This document shows, one piece after another, positions 37,444 through 48,483 of a stretch of DNA of 64,000 bases. Numbering within the stretch: position 1 is the stretch's first letter; every line of letters begins with the position of its first letter. The translations under genes and the position numbers were made by a program. This stretch comes from Blastococcus sp. TF02A-30 (GTDB taxonomy: Bacteria > Actinomycetota > Actinomycetes > Mycobacteriales > Geodermatophilaceae), in assembly GCF_003319185.1 (NCBI RefSeq), contig NZ_QOHJ01000007.1, positions 186,001 through 250,000 of the forward strand, in the 5' to 3' direction. Under the pieces are notes generated by a model. It searched no databases. It was not told the DNA's origin and was given only the letters and a program-made list of their open reading frames with translations.

Positions 37444-38595
37444 ATGACCGCCGCTCCCCCGCCCCGCGACCGGCCCGACGCCTGCCCCGGAGCGCTGCAG
37501 ACCCACGCCGCCGCCGACGGCGGGCTCGCGCGTGTGCGCGTCCCCGGTGGGGCGCTCACCGTCGCCCAGCTGCGGGTGCTGGCCACCGCCGCGCACGAGC
37601 TCGGCGACGGCGCGCTGGAGCTGACCAGCCGGGGCAACGTGCAGCTGCGCGGCGTGCGGCCGGGTGCGGAGCCCGAGCTCGGCGATCGGCTGGCCACCGC
37701 GAGGCTGCTGCCCAGCGCCACCCACGAAACGGCCCGCAACGTGCTGGCCAGCGTGCTCAGCGGCCGCGCGGGCGGGCTGCTCGACGTGCGCCCCTGGGTG
37801 ACCGCCTTCGACGCCGGGATGTGCGCCGACCCGTCGCTCGCCGCGCTGCCCGGGCGCTTCCTCGCCGCGTTCGACGACGGCCGCGGCGACGTCGCCGGCA
37901 TGGGTGCCGACGTCGGTCTGCTCGCGCTGGACGGCGGCGCCGTCGCGCTGCTGCTGGCGGGGGCCGACAGCGGGGTGCGCGCGGCACCGGAGGAGGCGGT
38001 CGCGCTGGCCCTGGCCGCCACGCGGGCGTTCCTCGCTGTGCGGGCCGGCCAGGGCGGCACCGCCTGGCGCCTCGCCGAGCTGGCCGACGGTCGGGCGCGG
38101 ATCGCCGGTGCGCTGGGCGGGCCGCGCGCCGAGCCGGTGCCGGCACCGGCGTCCCCGCCGACCGGCCCGGCCGGTGCGGTGGACCAGCACGACGGGCGCA
38201 CCGCGCTGGTCGCCGTCGTCCCGCTGGGCCGGCTCACCGCCGGGCAGGCCGAGCTGCTGGCCGCCACCGCCGGGCACGACCTGCAGCTCACGCCCTGGCG
38301 CAGCGTGGTCGTCCCCGACCTGCCCGACGCGTCCGCGGCCGGGGAGCTCGCCGCCTCCGGCCTGGTGCTCGACCCGGGCAGCGCCTGGCTGCGGGTCACC
38401 GCCTGCGCCGGCCGGCCCGGGTGCGCGAAGTCGCTGGCCGACGTCCGGGGCGACGTCGTCCGGGCGGTCTCGAGCGGCACCCTCCCGGCCGGCGGCGCCC
38501 GGCAGCACTGGGTCGGCTGCGGGCGCCGCTGCGGCCGGCCCACCGGCGACGTCGTCGACGTGGTCGCCACCGGCGCCGGCTACCGGGTCGGCTGA
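37444..38595 (+). CDS. cobG: Precorrin-3B synthase CobG
   Basis: A 383-residue protein of the nitrite/sulfite-reductase fold. CobG uses O2 to make precorrin-3B, so it marks an aerobic route. Markers are [17 protein letters not shown] in the first ferredoxin-like repeat and the C-terminal siroheme/4Fe-4S site with [10 protein letters not shown] and CGRRCGRP supplying four Cys. It is divergent from cobN across 177 bases that contain the minus-strand riboswitch; no plus-strand riboswitch is seen. The ATG starts a few bases after a probable promoter region. Confidence 0.9.
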   Translation: MTAAPPPRDRPDACPGALQTHAAADGGLARVRVPGGALTVAQLRVLATAAHELGDGALELTSRGNVQLRGVRPGAEPELGDRLATARLLPSATHETARNVLASVLSGRAGGLLDVRPWVTAFDAGMCADPSLAALPGRFLAAFDDGRGDVAGMGADVGLLALDGGAVALLLAGADSGVRAAPEEAVALALAATRAFLAVRAGQGGTAWRLAELADGRARIAGALGGPRAEPVPAPASPPTGPAGAVDQHDGRTALVAVVPLGRLTAGQAELLAATAGHDLQLTPWRSVVVPDLPDASAAGELAASGLVLDPGSAWLRVTACAGRPGCAKSLADVRGDVVRAVSSGTLPAGGARQHWVGCGRRCGRPTGDVVDVVATGAGYRVG

Positions 38596-38599
38596 ACGC

Positions 38600-39244
38600 C
38601 TACTTCCGCCAGAACAGGTGGTGGGTCACGCCGCTCGGGCTGGGCACGACGTCGCAGTGGAAGCGGTCAAGGAGCTCGTCGGGCTTCTCCCAGAGCCGCA
38701 CACCGGCCCCGAGCTCCACCGGTGCCACGGCCACGTGCAGCGTGTCGACGAGGTCGGCGTCGAGGAACTCCCGGATGGTCGTCGCCCCGCCACCGAGCCG
38801 CACGTCCTTGCCGTCGGCCGCCTGCCGCGCCTGCTCCAGGACCGCGGCCGGTTCGCCGCCCACGAAGTGGAACGTGGTGTCCGACAGCGTGAACGACGGG
38901 CGCTCGTGGTGGGTCATGACGAACACCGGGGTGCGGAACGGCGGCTCCTCGCCCCACCAGCCCTGCCACGCGTGGTCCTGCCACGGGCCGCGCTGGGGGC
39001 CGAACTTGTTGCGGCCCATGATCTCGGCGCCGATGTTGTGCGTGAAGTCGCGGGTGAAGTAGTCGTCCAGGCCGCGGGTGCCCCCGGGATCGGTGCGGTT
39101 CGGCCAGCTCGCCGTGGCCCCGGCCCACGACATCAGGGCTGCCGGGTCGGCGTGCCCGAACGGCCGTTCCAGGCTCTGGCCCTCGCCGGCGCCGAAGCCG
39201 TCGCTGGACACGGCGAAGTTCTGCACTCGCAGCAGCTGCGTCAC
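38600..39244 (-). CDS. RibD C-terminal / dihydrofolate reductase-fold protein
   Basis: A 214-residue protein of the dihydrofolate-reductase-like family often called deaminase-reductase. It begins [20 protein letters not shown], holds [13 protein letters not shown] and [15 protein letters not shown], and ends with [20 protein letters not shown] and [19 protein letters not shown], the NADPH-binding and closing strands. Substrate is unknown. It sits on the opposite strand between cobG and cobH and interrupts the cobalamin run, with no evident role there. Confidence 0.88.
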   Translation of the reverse strand: MTQLLRVQNFAVSSDGFGAGEGQSLERPFGHADPAALMSWAGATASWPNRTDPGGTRGLDDYFTRDFTHNIGAEIMGRNKFGPQRGPWQDHAWQGWWGEEPPFRTPVFVMTHHERPSFTLSDTTFHFVGGEPAAVLEQARQAADGKDVRLGGGATTIREFLDADLVDTLHVAVAPVELGAGVRLWEKPDELLDRFHCDVVPSPSGVTHHLFWRK

Positions 39245-39334
39245 GGCTCTCCCTCGGGTGCGTGTGGTCGACGACGGGAGGACCGTCGCGGCCAGCGGAA
39301 GTCATCGGTCGTGCGGGACGTAGCCTCCTCGCCG

Positions 39335-39967
39335 ATGTCCGAGCAGAGCTACGAGTACGAGAAGGACGGCGCCGAGATCTACCGGCAGTCGTTCGCCACC
39401 ATCCGGGCCGAGGCGGACCTGGCGGGTCTGCCCGAGGACGTCGCCCGGGTCGCGGTCCGCATGATCCACGCCTGCGGGCAGGTGGACCTGGTGGCCGACG
39501 TGGCGTGGTCCGACGGCGTCGTGGCCCGGGCCCGCGCCGCCCTGGACGCCGGCGCCCCGGTGCTCTGCGACGCCCAGATGGTCGCCTCCGGCATCACCCG
39601 CCGGCGGCTGCCGAAGGACAACGACGTCGTCTGCACCCTGAACGATCCGCGCACCCCGGGGCTGGCCGCGGAGCTGGGCACCACCCGCACCGCCGCCGCG
39701 CTGGAGCTGTGGCGCGACCGCCTCGACGGCGCCGTCGTCGCCATCGGCAACGCACCCACCGCGCTGTTCCACCTGCTGGAGATGGTCGCCGCGGGCGCAC
39801 CCCGGCCGGCCGCCGTGCTGGGCATCCCGGTCGGCTTCATCGGTGCCGCGGAGTCGAAGGAGGCGCTGGCCGCGTCCGACCTCGACTTCCTGGTCGTGCG
39901 GGGCCGCCGCGGCGGCAGCGCGATCACGGCGGCGGCCGTGAACGCGATCGCGAGCGACGTCGAGTGA
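39335..39967 (+). CDS. cobH: Precorrin-8X methylmutase CobH
   Basis: A 210-residue enzyme moving the C11 methyl to C12 to give hydrogenobyrinate. It starts [20 protein letters not shown], has the catalytic-His helix [15 protein letters not shown], and [33 protein letters not shown] and [14 protein letters not shown]. Length is standard. Its TGA overlaps the GTG of cobIJ (GTGA), giving tight coupling. Confidence 0.96.
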   Translation: MSEQSYEYEKDGAEIYRQSFATIRAEADLAGLPEDVARVAVRMIHACGQVDLVADVAWSDGVVARARAALDAGAPVLCDAQMVASGITRRRLPKDNDVVCTLNDPRTPGLAAELGTTRTAAALELWRDRLDGAVVAIGNAPTALFHLLEMVAAGAPRPAAVLGIPVGFIGAAESKEALAASDLDFLVVRGRRGGSAITAAAVNAIASDVE

Positions 39968-41457
39968 GCGGGCGGCTGTACGGGGTCGGGCTCGGCCCCG
40001 GGGACCCCGAGCTGGTGACGGTCAAGGCGGCCCGGCTGATCGGTGCCGCCGACGTCGTCGCCTTCCACGCCGCCCGGCACGGCCGGTCGGTGGCCCGTGG
40101 CATCGCCGAGCCGTACCTGCGCGAGGGCCAGGTCGAGGAGCTGCTGGTCTACCCGGTGACCACCGAGACCACCGACCACCCCGGCGGCTACCAGGGCGCC
40201 ATCGACGAGTTCTACGAGGCGGCGGCCGCCCGGCTGGCCGCGCACCTGGACGCCGGCCGCGACGTCGTCGTCCTCGCCGAGGGCGACCCGTTCTTCTACG
40301 GCTCGTACATGCACATGCACAAGCGGCTGGCGCACCGGTACCCGACCGAGGTGGTCCCCGGCGTGACCAGCGTCAGCGGCGCCGCCGCGGCCGTCGGCCG
40401 CCCCCTCGTGGAGCGGGACGAGGTGCTCACCGTGCTGCCCGGCACGCTGCCCGCCGACGAGCTCGCCGAGCGGCTGGCCGGCACCGACTCCGCGGCGGTG
40501 ATGAAGCTCGGCCGCACGTTCCCGCAGGTCCGCGAGGCCTTCGCCCGCGCCGGCGTGCTCGACCGCGCCCTCTACGTGGAGCGGGCGACCACCGACCGGC
40601 AGCGCACGGCGCCGCTGGCCGACGTCGACCCGGCGAGCGTCCCGTACTTCTCGCTCGCGCTGCTGCCCAGCCCGCTGACCGGCGAGCTACCGGTGGCGGA
40701 CCGGGCAGCCGACGAGGACCGGCCCGCCGGCGAGGTCGTCGTCGTCGGGCTCGGCCCCGGCGCGCGCTGGTGGACCACGCCCGAGGCGGCCGACGCGCTG
40801 GCCGGTGCCGAGGTGCTGATCGGCTACGGCCCCTACCTGGACCGGGTGCCGGCCAACCCCCGCCAGGAGCGGTTCCCGACCGACAACCGGGTCGAGGCCG
40901 AGCGGGCCGCGCACGCCCTGGAGCTGGCCCGCTCGGGTCGGCGGGTCGCCGTCGTCTCCAGCGGCGATCCCGGCGTGTTCGCCATGGCCACCGCCGTCCT
41001 CGAGGTCGCCGAGCGGGCCGAGTTCGCCGGCGTCCCGGTGCGCGTGGTGCCGGGGCTCACCGCCGCGCAGGCCGTCGCCTCCCGGGCCGGCGCCCCCCTC
41101 GGCCACGACTTCTGCGTGCTGTCGCTCTCCGACGTCCTCAAGCCGTGGGACGTCGTGCTCGACCGGCTCCGGCACGCGGCCGCCGCCGACCTGGTGATCG
41201 CCCTCTACAACCCGCGGTCGAAGCACCGCCCGCACCAGCTCGGCGAGGCGCGGGCGGCGCTGCTGGAGATCCGGTCGCCGGACACCGTGGTCGTGGTCGG
41301 CCGCGACGTCGGTGGGCCCGAGGAGCGGCTCACCGTGACGACGCTGGGCGACCTCGACCCGGGGACCGTCGACATGCGCTGCCTGCTGATCGTCGGCTCG
41401 TCGCGGACCCGCGTGACGCCGGCGGGCAGCGTCGTGACCCCCCGGACCTACCCGTAG
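39964..41457 (+). CDS. cobIJ: Fused precorrin-2 C20- / precorrin-3B C17-methyltransferase CobIJ
   Basis: A 497-residue two-domain SAM-dependent methyltransferase. Residues 1-240 are CobI ([40 protein letters not shown]). Residues 250-497 are CobJ ([51 protein letters not shown]). The fusion is common in actinobacteria, including Mycobacterium. It performs two non-consecutive steps flanking CobG. The GTG overlaps the cobH stop. Confidence 0.96.
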   Translation: MSGRLYGVGLGPGDPELVTVKAARLIGAADVVAFHAARHGRSVARGIAEPYLREGQVEELLVYPVTTETTDHPGGYQGAIDEFYEAAAARLAAHLDAGRDVVVLAEGDPFFYGSYMHMHKRLAHRYPTEVVPGVTSVSGAAAAVGRPLVERDEVLTVLPGTLPADELAERLAGTDSAAVMKLGRTFPQVREAFARAGVLDRALYVERATTDRQRTAPLADVDPASVPYFSLALLPSPLTGELPVADRAADEDRPAGEVVVVGLGPGARWWTTPEAADALAGAEVLIGYGPYLDRVPANPRQERFPTDNRVEAERAAHALELARSGRRVAVVSSGDPGVFAMATAVLEVAERAEFAGVPVRVVPGLTAAQAVASRAGAPLGHDFCVLSLSDVLKPWDVVLDRLRHAAAADLVIALYNPRSKHRPHQLGEARAALLEIRSPDTVVVVGRDVGGPEERLTVTTLGDLDPGTVDMRCLLIVGSSRTRVTPAGSVVTPRTYP

Positions 41458-41464
41458 GCCGGGC

Positions 41465-42082
41465 TCACCGCCCGGGGTAGGGCGCGGCCCTCAGCGCCCG
41501 GGCGAGGTGGGCGGCGTTCTCGGCCAGGGTCGCCGTCGTGGACGCCACCGCCTCGGGGGTCTCCTCCAGCTCCCGGTAGTCGGTGCCGCCCATGGCCTGG
41601 TCGTTCCAGTAGGTCGAACCCTGGGCCGGGATGGTGAACCCGATGTCGTCCAGCGCCTGGAAGGCATCGGCGACGATCTTGTGGGCGCCGTCCTCGTTCC
41701 CGACGACGGCGACGACGGCGACCTTGCCGGTCACCAGCGGCCGGCCGCTGTCGTCGGTCTCGCTCAGCTCGCCGTCGAGCCGCTCCAGCACCCGCTGGGC
41801 CACGCTGCTCATGTGCCCGACCCAGGTGGGGGTCGAGAACACCAGGATGTCGGCGGCCATCATCCGCTCGCGGATCGCCGGCCAGGCGTCGCCGTCCCCC
41901 ATGTCCACCTCGACGCCGGGCCGGACGTCGTGGTCGACCACGCGGACGACGTCGCCGGTCACGCCGTGCTTCCCCAGCTCGTCGAGGACCTGGCGCGCCA
42001 TGAGGTCGCTGCTGGACGGAGCGGGCGAGGGCTTGAGGCTGCACACGAGGGCAAGGGCACGGAGCGACGCGGTCTCGGTCAT
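41465..42082 (-). CDS. NADPH-dependent FMN reductase / flavodoxin-like protein
   Basis: About 205 residues of flavodoxin fold. ALALVCSLKPSPAPSSSDLM is the phosphate-binding loop for FMN, ADILVFSTPTWVGHMSSVAQ the isoalloxazine loop, and VAVVAVVGNEDGAHKIVADA the central strand. It is probably an NAD(P)H:FMN or quinone reductase. An ATG at 42082 with AGG upstream is preferred to the GTG at 42091. It converges on cobIJ with a 7-base gap. A role in cobalt reduction before adenosylation is possible but speculative. Confidence 0.85.
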   Translation of the reverse strand: MTETASLRALALVCSLKPSPAPSSSDLMARQVLDELGKHGVTGDVVRVVDHDVRPGVEVDMGDGDAWPAIRERMMAADILVFSTPTWVGHMSSVAQRVLERLDGELSETDDSGRPLVTGKVAVVAVVGNEDGAHKIVADAFQALDDIGFTIPAQGSTYWNDQAMGGTDYRELEETPEAVASTTATLAENAAHLARALRAAPYPGR

Positions 42083-42112
42083 GCCCGGCACCTGCCCAGC
42101 CGACCTGGGCGT

Positions 42113-42853
42113 TCACACATGCCGGAGCACCCAGGCCGTCGCCTCCTCGACCGTCGCCACGGTCGGGACCCCCGGCGGCAGCGGCGGGCGGCGGACGAGC
42201 ACGACCGGCACCCCGAGCTCCCGGGCGGCGGTCAGCTTGGCCTCCGTCAAGTGCCCGCCCGAGTCCTTGGTGACGACGACGTCGACCCGGTGCTCGCGCA
42301 GCAGCGCCAGCTCGTCGGCGACACTGAACGGCCCCCGCTCCAGCACGACCGTGGTCCGCGCCGGCAACGGCGGTTCCGGCGGGTCGACGGAGCGCACCAG
42401 CACCTCCTGGGTCAGCCCGGCGAACGCGGCCAGCCCGGAGCGACCGGTGGTGAGGAAGACGCGGGCGAACCCGGCGACGGCCTCGGCCGCCTCCTCGAGC
42501 GAGCCGACCCAGCGCCAGTCGTCCCCGGGTTGCGCCCTCCACCCCGGGCGCTGCAGGCGCAGCAGCGGGACGCCGGTGACCTCGGCCGCCCGCGCCGCCG
42601 AGGCGGTCATGACTGCGGCGAACGGGTGCGTCGCGTCGACCACGGCGCGGACCGGGTTCGCCCGCAGCCACGCGACCAGCCCGTCGGCCCCGCCGAAGCC
42701 GCCGATGCGCACCCCGCCCGGCGGCAGCGCCGGATCGGCGACCCGGCCGGCCAGCGAGGACAGCACGTCGACCCCCTCGGCGTCCAGGCCCGTGGCCAGC
42801 CGCCGGGCCTCCCCGGTGCCCCCGAGGACGAGCACCCGTCCGGTCACGCGCAC
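42113..42853 (-). CDS. cobK: Precorrin-6A reductase CobK
   Basis: A 246-residue NADPH-dependent enzyme reducing the macrocycle of precorrin-6A. It begins VLVLGGTGEARRLATGLDA, has VVDATHPFAAVMTASAARAA, FLTTGRSGLAAFAGL and the diagnostic VVVTKDSGGHLTEAKLTAAR near the end. Length is normal. It is transcribed opposite to cbiD from a very short (20-base) divergent gap. Confidence 0.95.
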   Translation of the reverse strand: MRVTGRVLVLGGTGEARRLATGLDAEGVDVLSSLAGRVADPALPPGGVRIGGFGGADGLVAWLRANPVRAVVDATHPFAAVMTASAARAAEVTGVPLLRLQRPGWRAQPGDDWRWVGSLEEAAEAVAGFARVFLTTGRSGLAAFAGLTQEVLVRSVDPPEPPLPARTTVVLERGPFSVADELALLREHRVDVVVTKDSGGHLTEAKLTAARELGVPVVLVRRPPLPPGVPTVATVEEATAWVLRHV

Positions 42854-42873
42854 CGGCCAGGCATGCTGACCAC

Positions 42874-43956
42874 GTGAGCAGGGACGGCGCCACGGGGCTG
42901 CGCTACGGGTGGACGACGGGCGCCTGCGCGACCGCCGCCACCACCGCGGCCTACACCGCCCTGCTCACCGGCGAGTTCCCCGACCCGGTGCGGATCGACC
43001 TGCCGAACGACAGGCACCCCTCGTTCGCGCTGGCCACCGAGCAGCTGGCGGCCGACGCCGCCTCCGCGGGCGTCGTCAAGGACGCCGGCGACGACCCGGA
43101 CGTCACGCACGGCGCGCTCGTCTCGGCCCGGGTCACCCACGGCGAGCCCGGCACCGGCGTCACCTTCCGCGCCGGGGAGGGCGTCGGCACGGTGACCAAG
43201 CCCGGCCTGCCCCTGCCGGTCGGCGAGCCGGCCATCAACCCGGTGCCGCGGCAGTTCATCCGCGAGCACGTCGCCGCGGTCGCCGCCCGCCACGGCGGCA
43301 CCGGCGACGTCGTCGTCGAGATCTCGGTCGAGCACGGCGAGGAGCTGGCGCGCAGGACCTGGAACCCGCGGCTGGGCATCCTGGGCGGGCTGTCGATCCT
43401 CGGCACGACCGGCGTCGTCGTCCCGTACTCGTGCTCGTCCTGGATCGACTCGATCCGGCGCGGCATCGACGTCGCCCGTGCGGCCGGCCACCGGCACGTG
43501 GCCGGGTGCACCGGCTCGACCAGCGAGCGGGTGGTCACCGAGCTCTACGGGCTGCCCGAGGACGCGCTGCTGGACATGGGTGACTTCGCCGGCGCGGTGC
43601 TCAAGTACCTGCGCCGCCACCCCGTCCCGCGGCTGACGGTCGCCGGCGGCATCGGGAAGCTGGCCAAGCTCGCCGACGGTCATCTCGACCTCCACTCGGG
43701 CCGCTCCCAGGTGTCCACGGAGTCGCTGGCCGCCATGGTGCTCGGAGCCGGGGGTTCCCCGGAACTGGCCGACGGCGTGCGCGCGGCCAACACCGCGCTC
43801 GACGCGCTGCAGCAGTGCCAGGCCGCGGGTCTGCCGCTGGGCGACCTGGTCGCGGCCGGCGCCCGCGACACCGCGCTCGGGGTGCTGCGCGGCGCCCCGG
43901 TCGAGGTGGACGTCGTGGTCATCGACCGCGGCGGCACCGTCGTGGGGCGCGCCTAG
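42874..43956 (+). CDS. cbiD: Cobalt-precorrin-5B C1-methyltransferase CbiD
   Basis: A 360-residue protein. CbiD hallmarks: LRYGWTTGACATAATTAAY at the start, VVVEISVEHGEELARRTWNPR-type core, GILGGLSILGTTGVVVPYSC, and RLTVAGGIGKLAKLADGHLD. CbiD belongs to the anaerobic pathway, where it methylates C1; the aerobic counterpart CobF is not seen in this window. Its presence beside CobG and CobN makes a hybrid route. It ends overlapping the convergent cobM stop by 4 bases. Confidence 0.95.
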   Translation: MSRDGATGLRYGWTTGACATAATTAAYTALLTGEFPDPVRIDLPNDRHPSFALATEQLAADAASAGVVKDAGDDPDVTHGALVSARVTHGEPGTGVTFRAGEGVGTVTKPGLPLPVGEPAINPVPRQFIREHVAAVAARHGGTGDVVVEISVEHGEELARRTWNPRLGILGGLSILGTTGVVVPYSCSSWIDSIRRGIDVARAAGHRHVAGCTGSTSERVVTELYGLPEDALLDMGDFAGAVLKYLRRHPVPRLTVAGGIGKLAKLADGHLDLHSGRSQVSTESLAAMVLGAGGSPELADGVRAANTALDALQQCQAAGLPLGDLVAAGARDTALGVLRGAPVEVDVVVIDRGGTVVGRA

Positions 43957-44693
43957 CGGCATCTCGTGGTCGAGTACAGGTGGCTGTCGGGGAACTCCCC
44001 CGCGGTCAGCACCGCCCCCACGACCACCACCGCCGTCCGCTTCACGCCGGCGGTCTCCACCTGCTCGGCGATGTCGGCGAGGGTGCCGCGGAGGATCAGC
44101 TCGTCGTCCCGGCTGGCCCGCGCGACCACCGCCACGGGGCAGTCGGCGCCGTAGTGCGGCAGCAGCTCGGGCACCAGCTCGGTGATCCGCTGCACGGCCA
44201 GGTGCAGCACCAGCGTCGCCCGGGAGGCGCCCAGCGTGGCGAGGTCCTCGCCCGGCGGCATCGGCGTGGAGCGGGCCGACGTGCGGGTGAGGATGACCGT
44301 CTGCCCGACCCCCGGCACGGTCAGCTCCCGCTTGAGCGACGCCGCCGCCGCGGCGAACGCGGGCACCCCGGGGACGACGTCGTAGGGCACGCCGTGCGCG
44401 TCGAGGCGGCGCATCTGCTCGGCCATCGCGCTGTAGACCGACGGGTCGCCGGAGTGCAGCCGGGCGACGTCCAGCCCCGCCTCGTGCGCGGCCACCAGCT
44501 CGGCGGTGATCTGGTCGAGGTCGAGGTCGGCGGTGTCGACGAGGCGGGCGCCGGGCGGGGCCGTGTCCAGCAGCTCCCGCGGCACCAGCGCGCCGGCGTA
44601 GAGGCAGACCGGCGCGGCGGCGATGATCCGCGCCGCGCGCAGCGTGACCAGGTCGGCGGCCCCGGGCCCCGCTCCGATGAAGTGCACGGTCAT
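43953..44693 (-). CDS. cobM: Precorrin-4 C11-methyltransferase CobM
   Basis: A 246-residue SAM methyltransferase. VHFIGAGPGAADLVTLRAAR is the first SAM loop, VARLHSGDPSVYSAMAEQMR the second, and PYDVVPGVPAFAAAAASLKR and ATLVLHLAVQRITEL follow, all typical of CobM/CbiF. The ATG at 44693 lies 4 bases after the cobL stop, so cobL and cobM form a leftward pair. Confidence 0.95.
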   Translation of the reverse strand: MTVHFIGAGPGAADLVTLRAARIIAAAPVCLYAGALVPRELLDTAPPGARLVDTADLDLDQITAELVAAHEAGLDVARLHSGDPSVYSAMAEQMRRLDAHGVPYDVVPGVPAFAAAAASLKRELTVPGVGQTVILTRTSARSTPMPPGEDLATLGASRATLVLHLAVQRITELVPELLPHYGADCPVAVVARASRDDELILRGTLADIAEQVETAGVKRTAVVVVGAVLTAGEFPDSHLYSTTRCR

Positions 44694-44697
44694 GGCG

Positions 44698-45927
44698 CTA
44701 CCGAACCACGGAGAAGATCGTGACCGGCATCGCCGGCTTCCAGCCGGTGTAGGAGCCGACCGGCCGGGCCCGCTGGACGCCGATCCGCACCAGCTCGCCA
44801 CCGACCCGGGCGAACCAGCCGGCGAGCACCGCCTCGCTCTCGACGGTGACCGCGTTGGCGACCAGCCGGCCACCCGTCGGCAGCGCCGCCCAGCAGGTCT
44901 CGAGCAGCTCCGGCGTCGTGGCCCCGCCGCCGACGAAGACGGCGTCGGGCGCCGGCAGCCCGGCGAGCGCGCCGGGCGCCCGGCCCTCGACGACGCGCAG
45001 CCCCGGCACCCCGAGGTGGGTGGCGTTGCGGGCGATCCGGGCGGCCCGCTCCGGGTGCGCCTCCACCGCGACCGCCCGGCAGGAGGGGTGCGCCCGCATC
45101 CACTCGATGCCGATCGACCCGGCACCAGCACCGACGTCCCAGAGCAGCTGACCGGGCAGCGGCGCGAGGTGCGCCAGGGTCACGGCCCGGACCTCGCGCT
45201 TGGTCAGCTGGCCGTCGTCCTCGAACGCGGCGTCGGGCAGGCCGGGGACCGTGGGCAGCGGCACGGTGCCGGGATCGGCGGCCACCTCGACGGCGGTCAC
45301 GACCAGCGGGTCCACGACCCCGTGCGGCCACTGGGCGGCCGCGCCGGTCAGCGCGTGCTCGTCCGGTCCCCCCAGCCGGGCCAGCGCGGTCACCCGGCTG
45401 GCGCCGTAGCCGAGCCGGGCGCACAGCCCGGCCACCTCGGCCGGGGTCCCGCCGTCGGACCCGAGCACGAGCAGCCGCCGTCCCGGGGTCACGTGCGACG
45501 TCACCAGCTCCAGGGCGCGGCCGACGACGGTCACGACGGCGATGTCCTCCACCGCCCACCCGAGCCGCGCGCACGCCAGGCTCACCGAGGAGGGGTGCGG
45601 GACGACGTCCACGGCCTCCGGCCCGAGCAGGCGGACCAGCGAGCTGCCGACGCCGGAGAGCATCGGGTCGCCGCTGGCCAGCACCACCACCCGGCGCTCC
45701 GGGTGCTCGTCGAGCAGGCCGGTCAGCGCGGGTCCCATCGGCGAGGGCCAGGGCAGGCGCTCGGCCGGCACGTGGTCGGGCACCAGGCCCAGCTGCCGGG
45801 TGCTGCCGCGCAGCACGTCGGCGGCCTCGATCGCGCGGCGGGCGGCCGGCGACAGGCCGTCCCACCCGTCGGCGCCGATGCCCACGACGGTCACCGGCGC
45901 GGGTCCGTCCCGCTGGTCAGCACGCAC
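44698..45927 (-). CDS. cobL: Precorrin-6Y C5,15-methyltransferase (decarboxylating) CobL
   Basis: A 409-residue fusion of CbiE-like (residues 10-215, [40 protein letters not shown]) and CbiT-like methyltransferases (residues 240-409, [46 protein letters not shown]). It adds methyls at C5 and C15 and removes the C12 acetate carboxyl. The GTG at 45927 is the start that keeps the first SAM loop intact. It is divergent from cobD by 54 bases. Confidence 0.95.
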   Translation of the reverse strand: MRADQRDGPAPVTVVGIGADGWDGLSPAARRAIEAADVLRGSTRQLGLVPDHVPAERLPWPSPMGPALTGLLDEHPERRVVVLASGDPMLSGVGSSLVRLLGPEAVDVVPHPSSVSLACARLGWAVEDIAVVTVVGRALELVTSHVTPGRRLLVLGSDGGTPAEVAGLCARLGYGASRVTALARLGGPDEHALTGAAAQWPHGVVDPLVVTAVEVAADPGTVPLPTVPGLPDAAFEDDGQLTKREVRAVTLAHLAPLPGQLLWDVGAGAGSIGIEWMRAHPSCRAVAVEAHPERAARIARNATHLGVPGLRVVEGRAPGALAGLPAPDAVFVGGGATTPELLETCWAALPTGGRLVANAVTVESEAVLAGWFARVGGELVRIGVQRARPVGSYTGWKPAMPVTIFSVVR

Positions 45928-45981
45928 GACGGGCGATCCTAGGCACCGGCCCCGCGGAGCCGGTTGACACGATGAGCGGCG

Positions 45982-46920
45982 ATGGACACCCCGATCGCGA
46001 CCGGTCTGGCGCTGGGCGCCGCCGCCGACCTGCTGCTCGCCGACCCCCGCCGGTACCACCCGGTGGCCGGGTTCGGCGCCGTCGCCGACCGGCTGGAGCG
46101 TCGCGTCTGGCGCGACTCCCGGGCGGTCGGCAGCGGCTACGCGCTGGGGCTGGTGACGGCCGCCGCCGGCCTGGGCGCGCTGCTGGACCGGGGCACCCGC
46201 CGCCGCCCGGCCGCCCGGACCGTGGTCACCGCCGCGGCCACCTGGGCGGTGCTCGGCGGCACGTCGCTGGGCCGGGCGGCCGGGCGCATGCGCACCGCGC
46301 TGGAGGCCGGCGACGTCGAGGCCGGTCGCGCGGCGCTGCCGGCGCTGGCCGGCCGCGACCCGAGCGTCCTCGGGGTGGACGGGCTGGCCCGGGCGACCGT
46401 CGAATCGGTCGCGGAGAACACCTCCGACGCCGCCGTCGCCCCGCTGTTCTGGGGTGCGGTGGCCGGCCTGCCCGGGCTGCTCGGCTACCGGGCGGTGAAC
46501 ACGCTCGACGCGATGGTCGGCCACCGGTCGCCGCGGTACGAGCGCTTCGGCTGGGCGGCGGCCCGCCTCGACGACGTCGCCAACTGGGTGCCTGCACGGC
46601 TCACGGCGGCGCTGACCGTGGCCTGCGCGAGGGCGTGCGGCGGCTCGGCCGGAGGGGCGCTGCGCACCTGGCTCCGGGACGGCGCGTCCCACCCGAGCCC
46701 CAACTCCGGGCGGTGCGAGGCAGCGGCCGCCGGCGCCCTCGGGGTCCGGCTCGGCGGACGCAACGTGTACGGGTCCCGGGTGGAGGTCCGCCCGGCCCTC
46801 GGGTCGGGTCGCCCGCCCGCACCCGCCGACATCGGACCGGCGATCCGGCTCTCCCGCGCCGTCTGGCTGGGTGCCGCGGTGCTCGCGGTGGCCGCCCGGC
46901 TCGGACGGGGGCGGGCGTGA
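45982..46920 (+). CDS. cobD: Adenosylcobinamide-phosphate synthase CobD/CbiB
   Basis: A 312-residue membrane protein that joins the aminopropanol arm to cobyric acid. Markers: [58 protein letters not shown] and [20 protein letters not shown]. Several hydrophobic stretches agree with the membrane location of CbiB. The stop overlaps the GTG of cobQ (GTGA). Confidence 0.95.
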   Translation: MDTPIATGLALGAAADLLLADPRRYHPVAGFGAVADRLERRVWRDSRAVGSGYALGLVTAAAGLGALLDRGTRRRPAARTVVTAAATWAVLGGTSLGRAAGRMRTALEAGDVEAGRAALPALAGRDPSVLGVDGLARATVESVAENTSDAAVAPLFWGAVAGLPGLLGYRAVNTLDAMVGHRSPRYERFGWAAARLDDVANWVPARLTAALTVACARACGGSAGGALRTWLRDGASHPSPNSGRCEAAAAGALGVRLGGRNVYGSRVEVRPALGSGRPPAPADIGPAIRLSRAVWLGAAVLAVAARLGRGRA

Positions 46921-48431
46921 GCGGCGCGCTGCTGGTCGCCGGCACCACGTCGGACGCCGGCAAGTCGGTCGTCACCGCCGGCATCTGCCGGTGGCTGGTG
47001 CGCCAGGGCGTCTCGGTGGCGCCGTTCAAGGCGCAGAACATGAGCAACAACTCGATGGTCACGCCCGACGGCGCCGAGATCGGCCGGGCGCAGGTCATGC
47101 AGGCGGCCGCCGCGCGGGTCGAGCCCGAGGCGGCCATGAACCCGGTGCTGCTCAAGCCCGGCGGTGACAACGCCAGCCAGGTCGTCGTCCTCGGTCGGGC
47201 GGTCGCCGACGTCACCGCGCTGTCCTACCGGCCGATGAAGGCCGCGCTGCTCGAGCAGGTCCTCAGCAGCCTGGCCGACCTCCGCGCCCGCTTCGACGTG
47301 GTGGTCTGCGAGGGCGCGGGCTCCCCCACCGAGATCAACCTGCGCGCCGACGACATCGCCAACATGGGGTTGGCCACCGCGGCCGACCTCCCGGTGCTCG
47401 TGGTCGGCGACATCGACCGGGGCGGGCTGTTCCCCGCGCTCTACGGCACGGTCGCGCTGATGCCGCCGGCCGACCAGCGGCTGGTCGCCGGGTTCCTGGT
47501 CAACAAGTTCCGCGGCGACGTCCGCCTGCTCGAGCCCGGGCTGGTCGAGCTGGAGCGGCTCACCGGCCGCCCGACGCTCGGCGTCCTGCCCTGGCTCGGC
47601 GGCCTGGAGCTCGACGTCGAGGACTCCCTCGGCATCCCGGCCGGTGGCACCCTGACCGCGCCGCCGCACGGCGAGGACGTGCTCCGCGTGGCGGTCGCCC
47701 GGCTGCCCCGGCTGTCGAACTTCACCGACCTCGACGCCCTCGCCGCCGAGCCCGGCGTCCTCGTCCGCTACGTCACCCGGCCCGAGGAGCTCGCCGACGC
47801 CGACCTGGTGGTGCTCCCCGGCACGCGGTCGACGGTCGCGGACCTGGGCTGGCTGCGGGCGACCGGGCTGGCCGAGGCGGTGCACCGGCACGCCGCGGCC
47901 GGCGGGCCGGTGCTGGGCATCTGCGGCGGGCACCAGATGCTGGCCCGCACCATCACCGACGACGTGGAGTCCCGGTCCGGCACCGTCGATGGGTTGGGGC
48001 TGCTGCCCACCGAGGTGCGCTTCGCGCCGGAGAAGACACTGGGGCGCCCCTCCGGGTCGGCGCTCGGTCACCCGGTGCGCGGCTACGAGATCCACCACGG
48101 GGTGGTCACCGTCGACTGGGACTCGGCCGCACCGGCCGCCGAGCCGTTCCTGGACGGCGCCCGGGCGGGGTCGGTCGCCGGCACCACCTGGCACGGGGCG
48201 CTGGAGAACGACGGGTTCCGGCGCGCGTTCCTCGCCGAGGTCGCCCGGACCACCGGGCGCCGGTTCGTCCCCGCCCCGGGCACCGACTTCGCCGCCGTCC
48301 GGGAGGCCCGGCTCGACCGGCTCGGGGACCTGGTCGCCGAGCACGCCGACACCGCGGCGCTGTGGCGGCTGGTCGAGTCCGGTCCCCCGGCCGGGCTGCC
48401 GCTGCTGCCGCCCGGGTCCGCCGCCCGCTGA
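46917..48431 (+). CDS. cobQ: Cobyric acid synthase CobQ
   Basis: A 504-residue ATP- and glutamine-dependent amidotransferase that amidates four carboxyls. The dethiobiotin-synthetase-like half starts [20 protein letters not shown] and has [20 protein letters not shown]. The glutaminase half has [15 protein letters not shown] with the nucleophile Cys, and the catalytic His in [11 protein letters not shown]12 riboswitch begins 53 bases after its stop, for the next operon. Confidence 0.96.
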   Translation: MSGALLVAGTTSDAGKSVVTAGICRWLVRQGVSVAPFKAQNMSNNSMVTPDGAEIGRAQVMQAAAARVEPEAAMNPVLLKPGGDNASQVVVLGRAVADVTALSYRPMKAALLEQVLSSLADLRARFDVVVCEGAGSPTEINLRADDIANMGLATAADLPVLVVGDIDRGGLFPALYGTVALMPPADQRLVAGFLVNKFRGDVRLLEPGLVELERLTGRPTLGVLPWLGGLELDVEDSLGIPAGGTLTAPPHGEDVLRVAVARLPRLSNFTDLDALAAEPGVLVRYVTRPEELADADLVVLPGTRSTVADLGWLRATGLAEAVHRHAAAGGPVLGICGGHQMLARTITDDVESRSGTVDGLGLLPTEVRFAPEKTLGRPSGSALGHPVRGYEIHHGVVTVDWDSAAPAAEPFLDGARAGSVAGTTWHGALENDGFRRAFLAEVARTTGRRFVPAPGTDFAAVREARLDRLGDLVAEHADTAALWRLVESGPPAGLPLLPPGSAAR

Positions 48432-48483
48432 CCCCGGGGCTGTCGGCCCGCGAAGCGGTTGTGGTTCCATGACGCCGCCACAC

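Noticed and set aside
41465-42082. Flavodoxin-like gene as the dedicated cobalt reductase of the pathway
   Set aside because: Only its location supports this; flavodoxin-fold reductases are common, so it is annotated generically.
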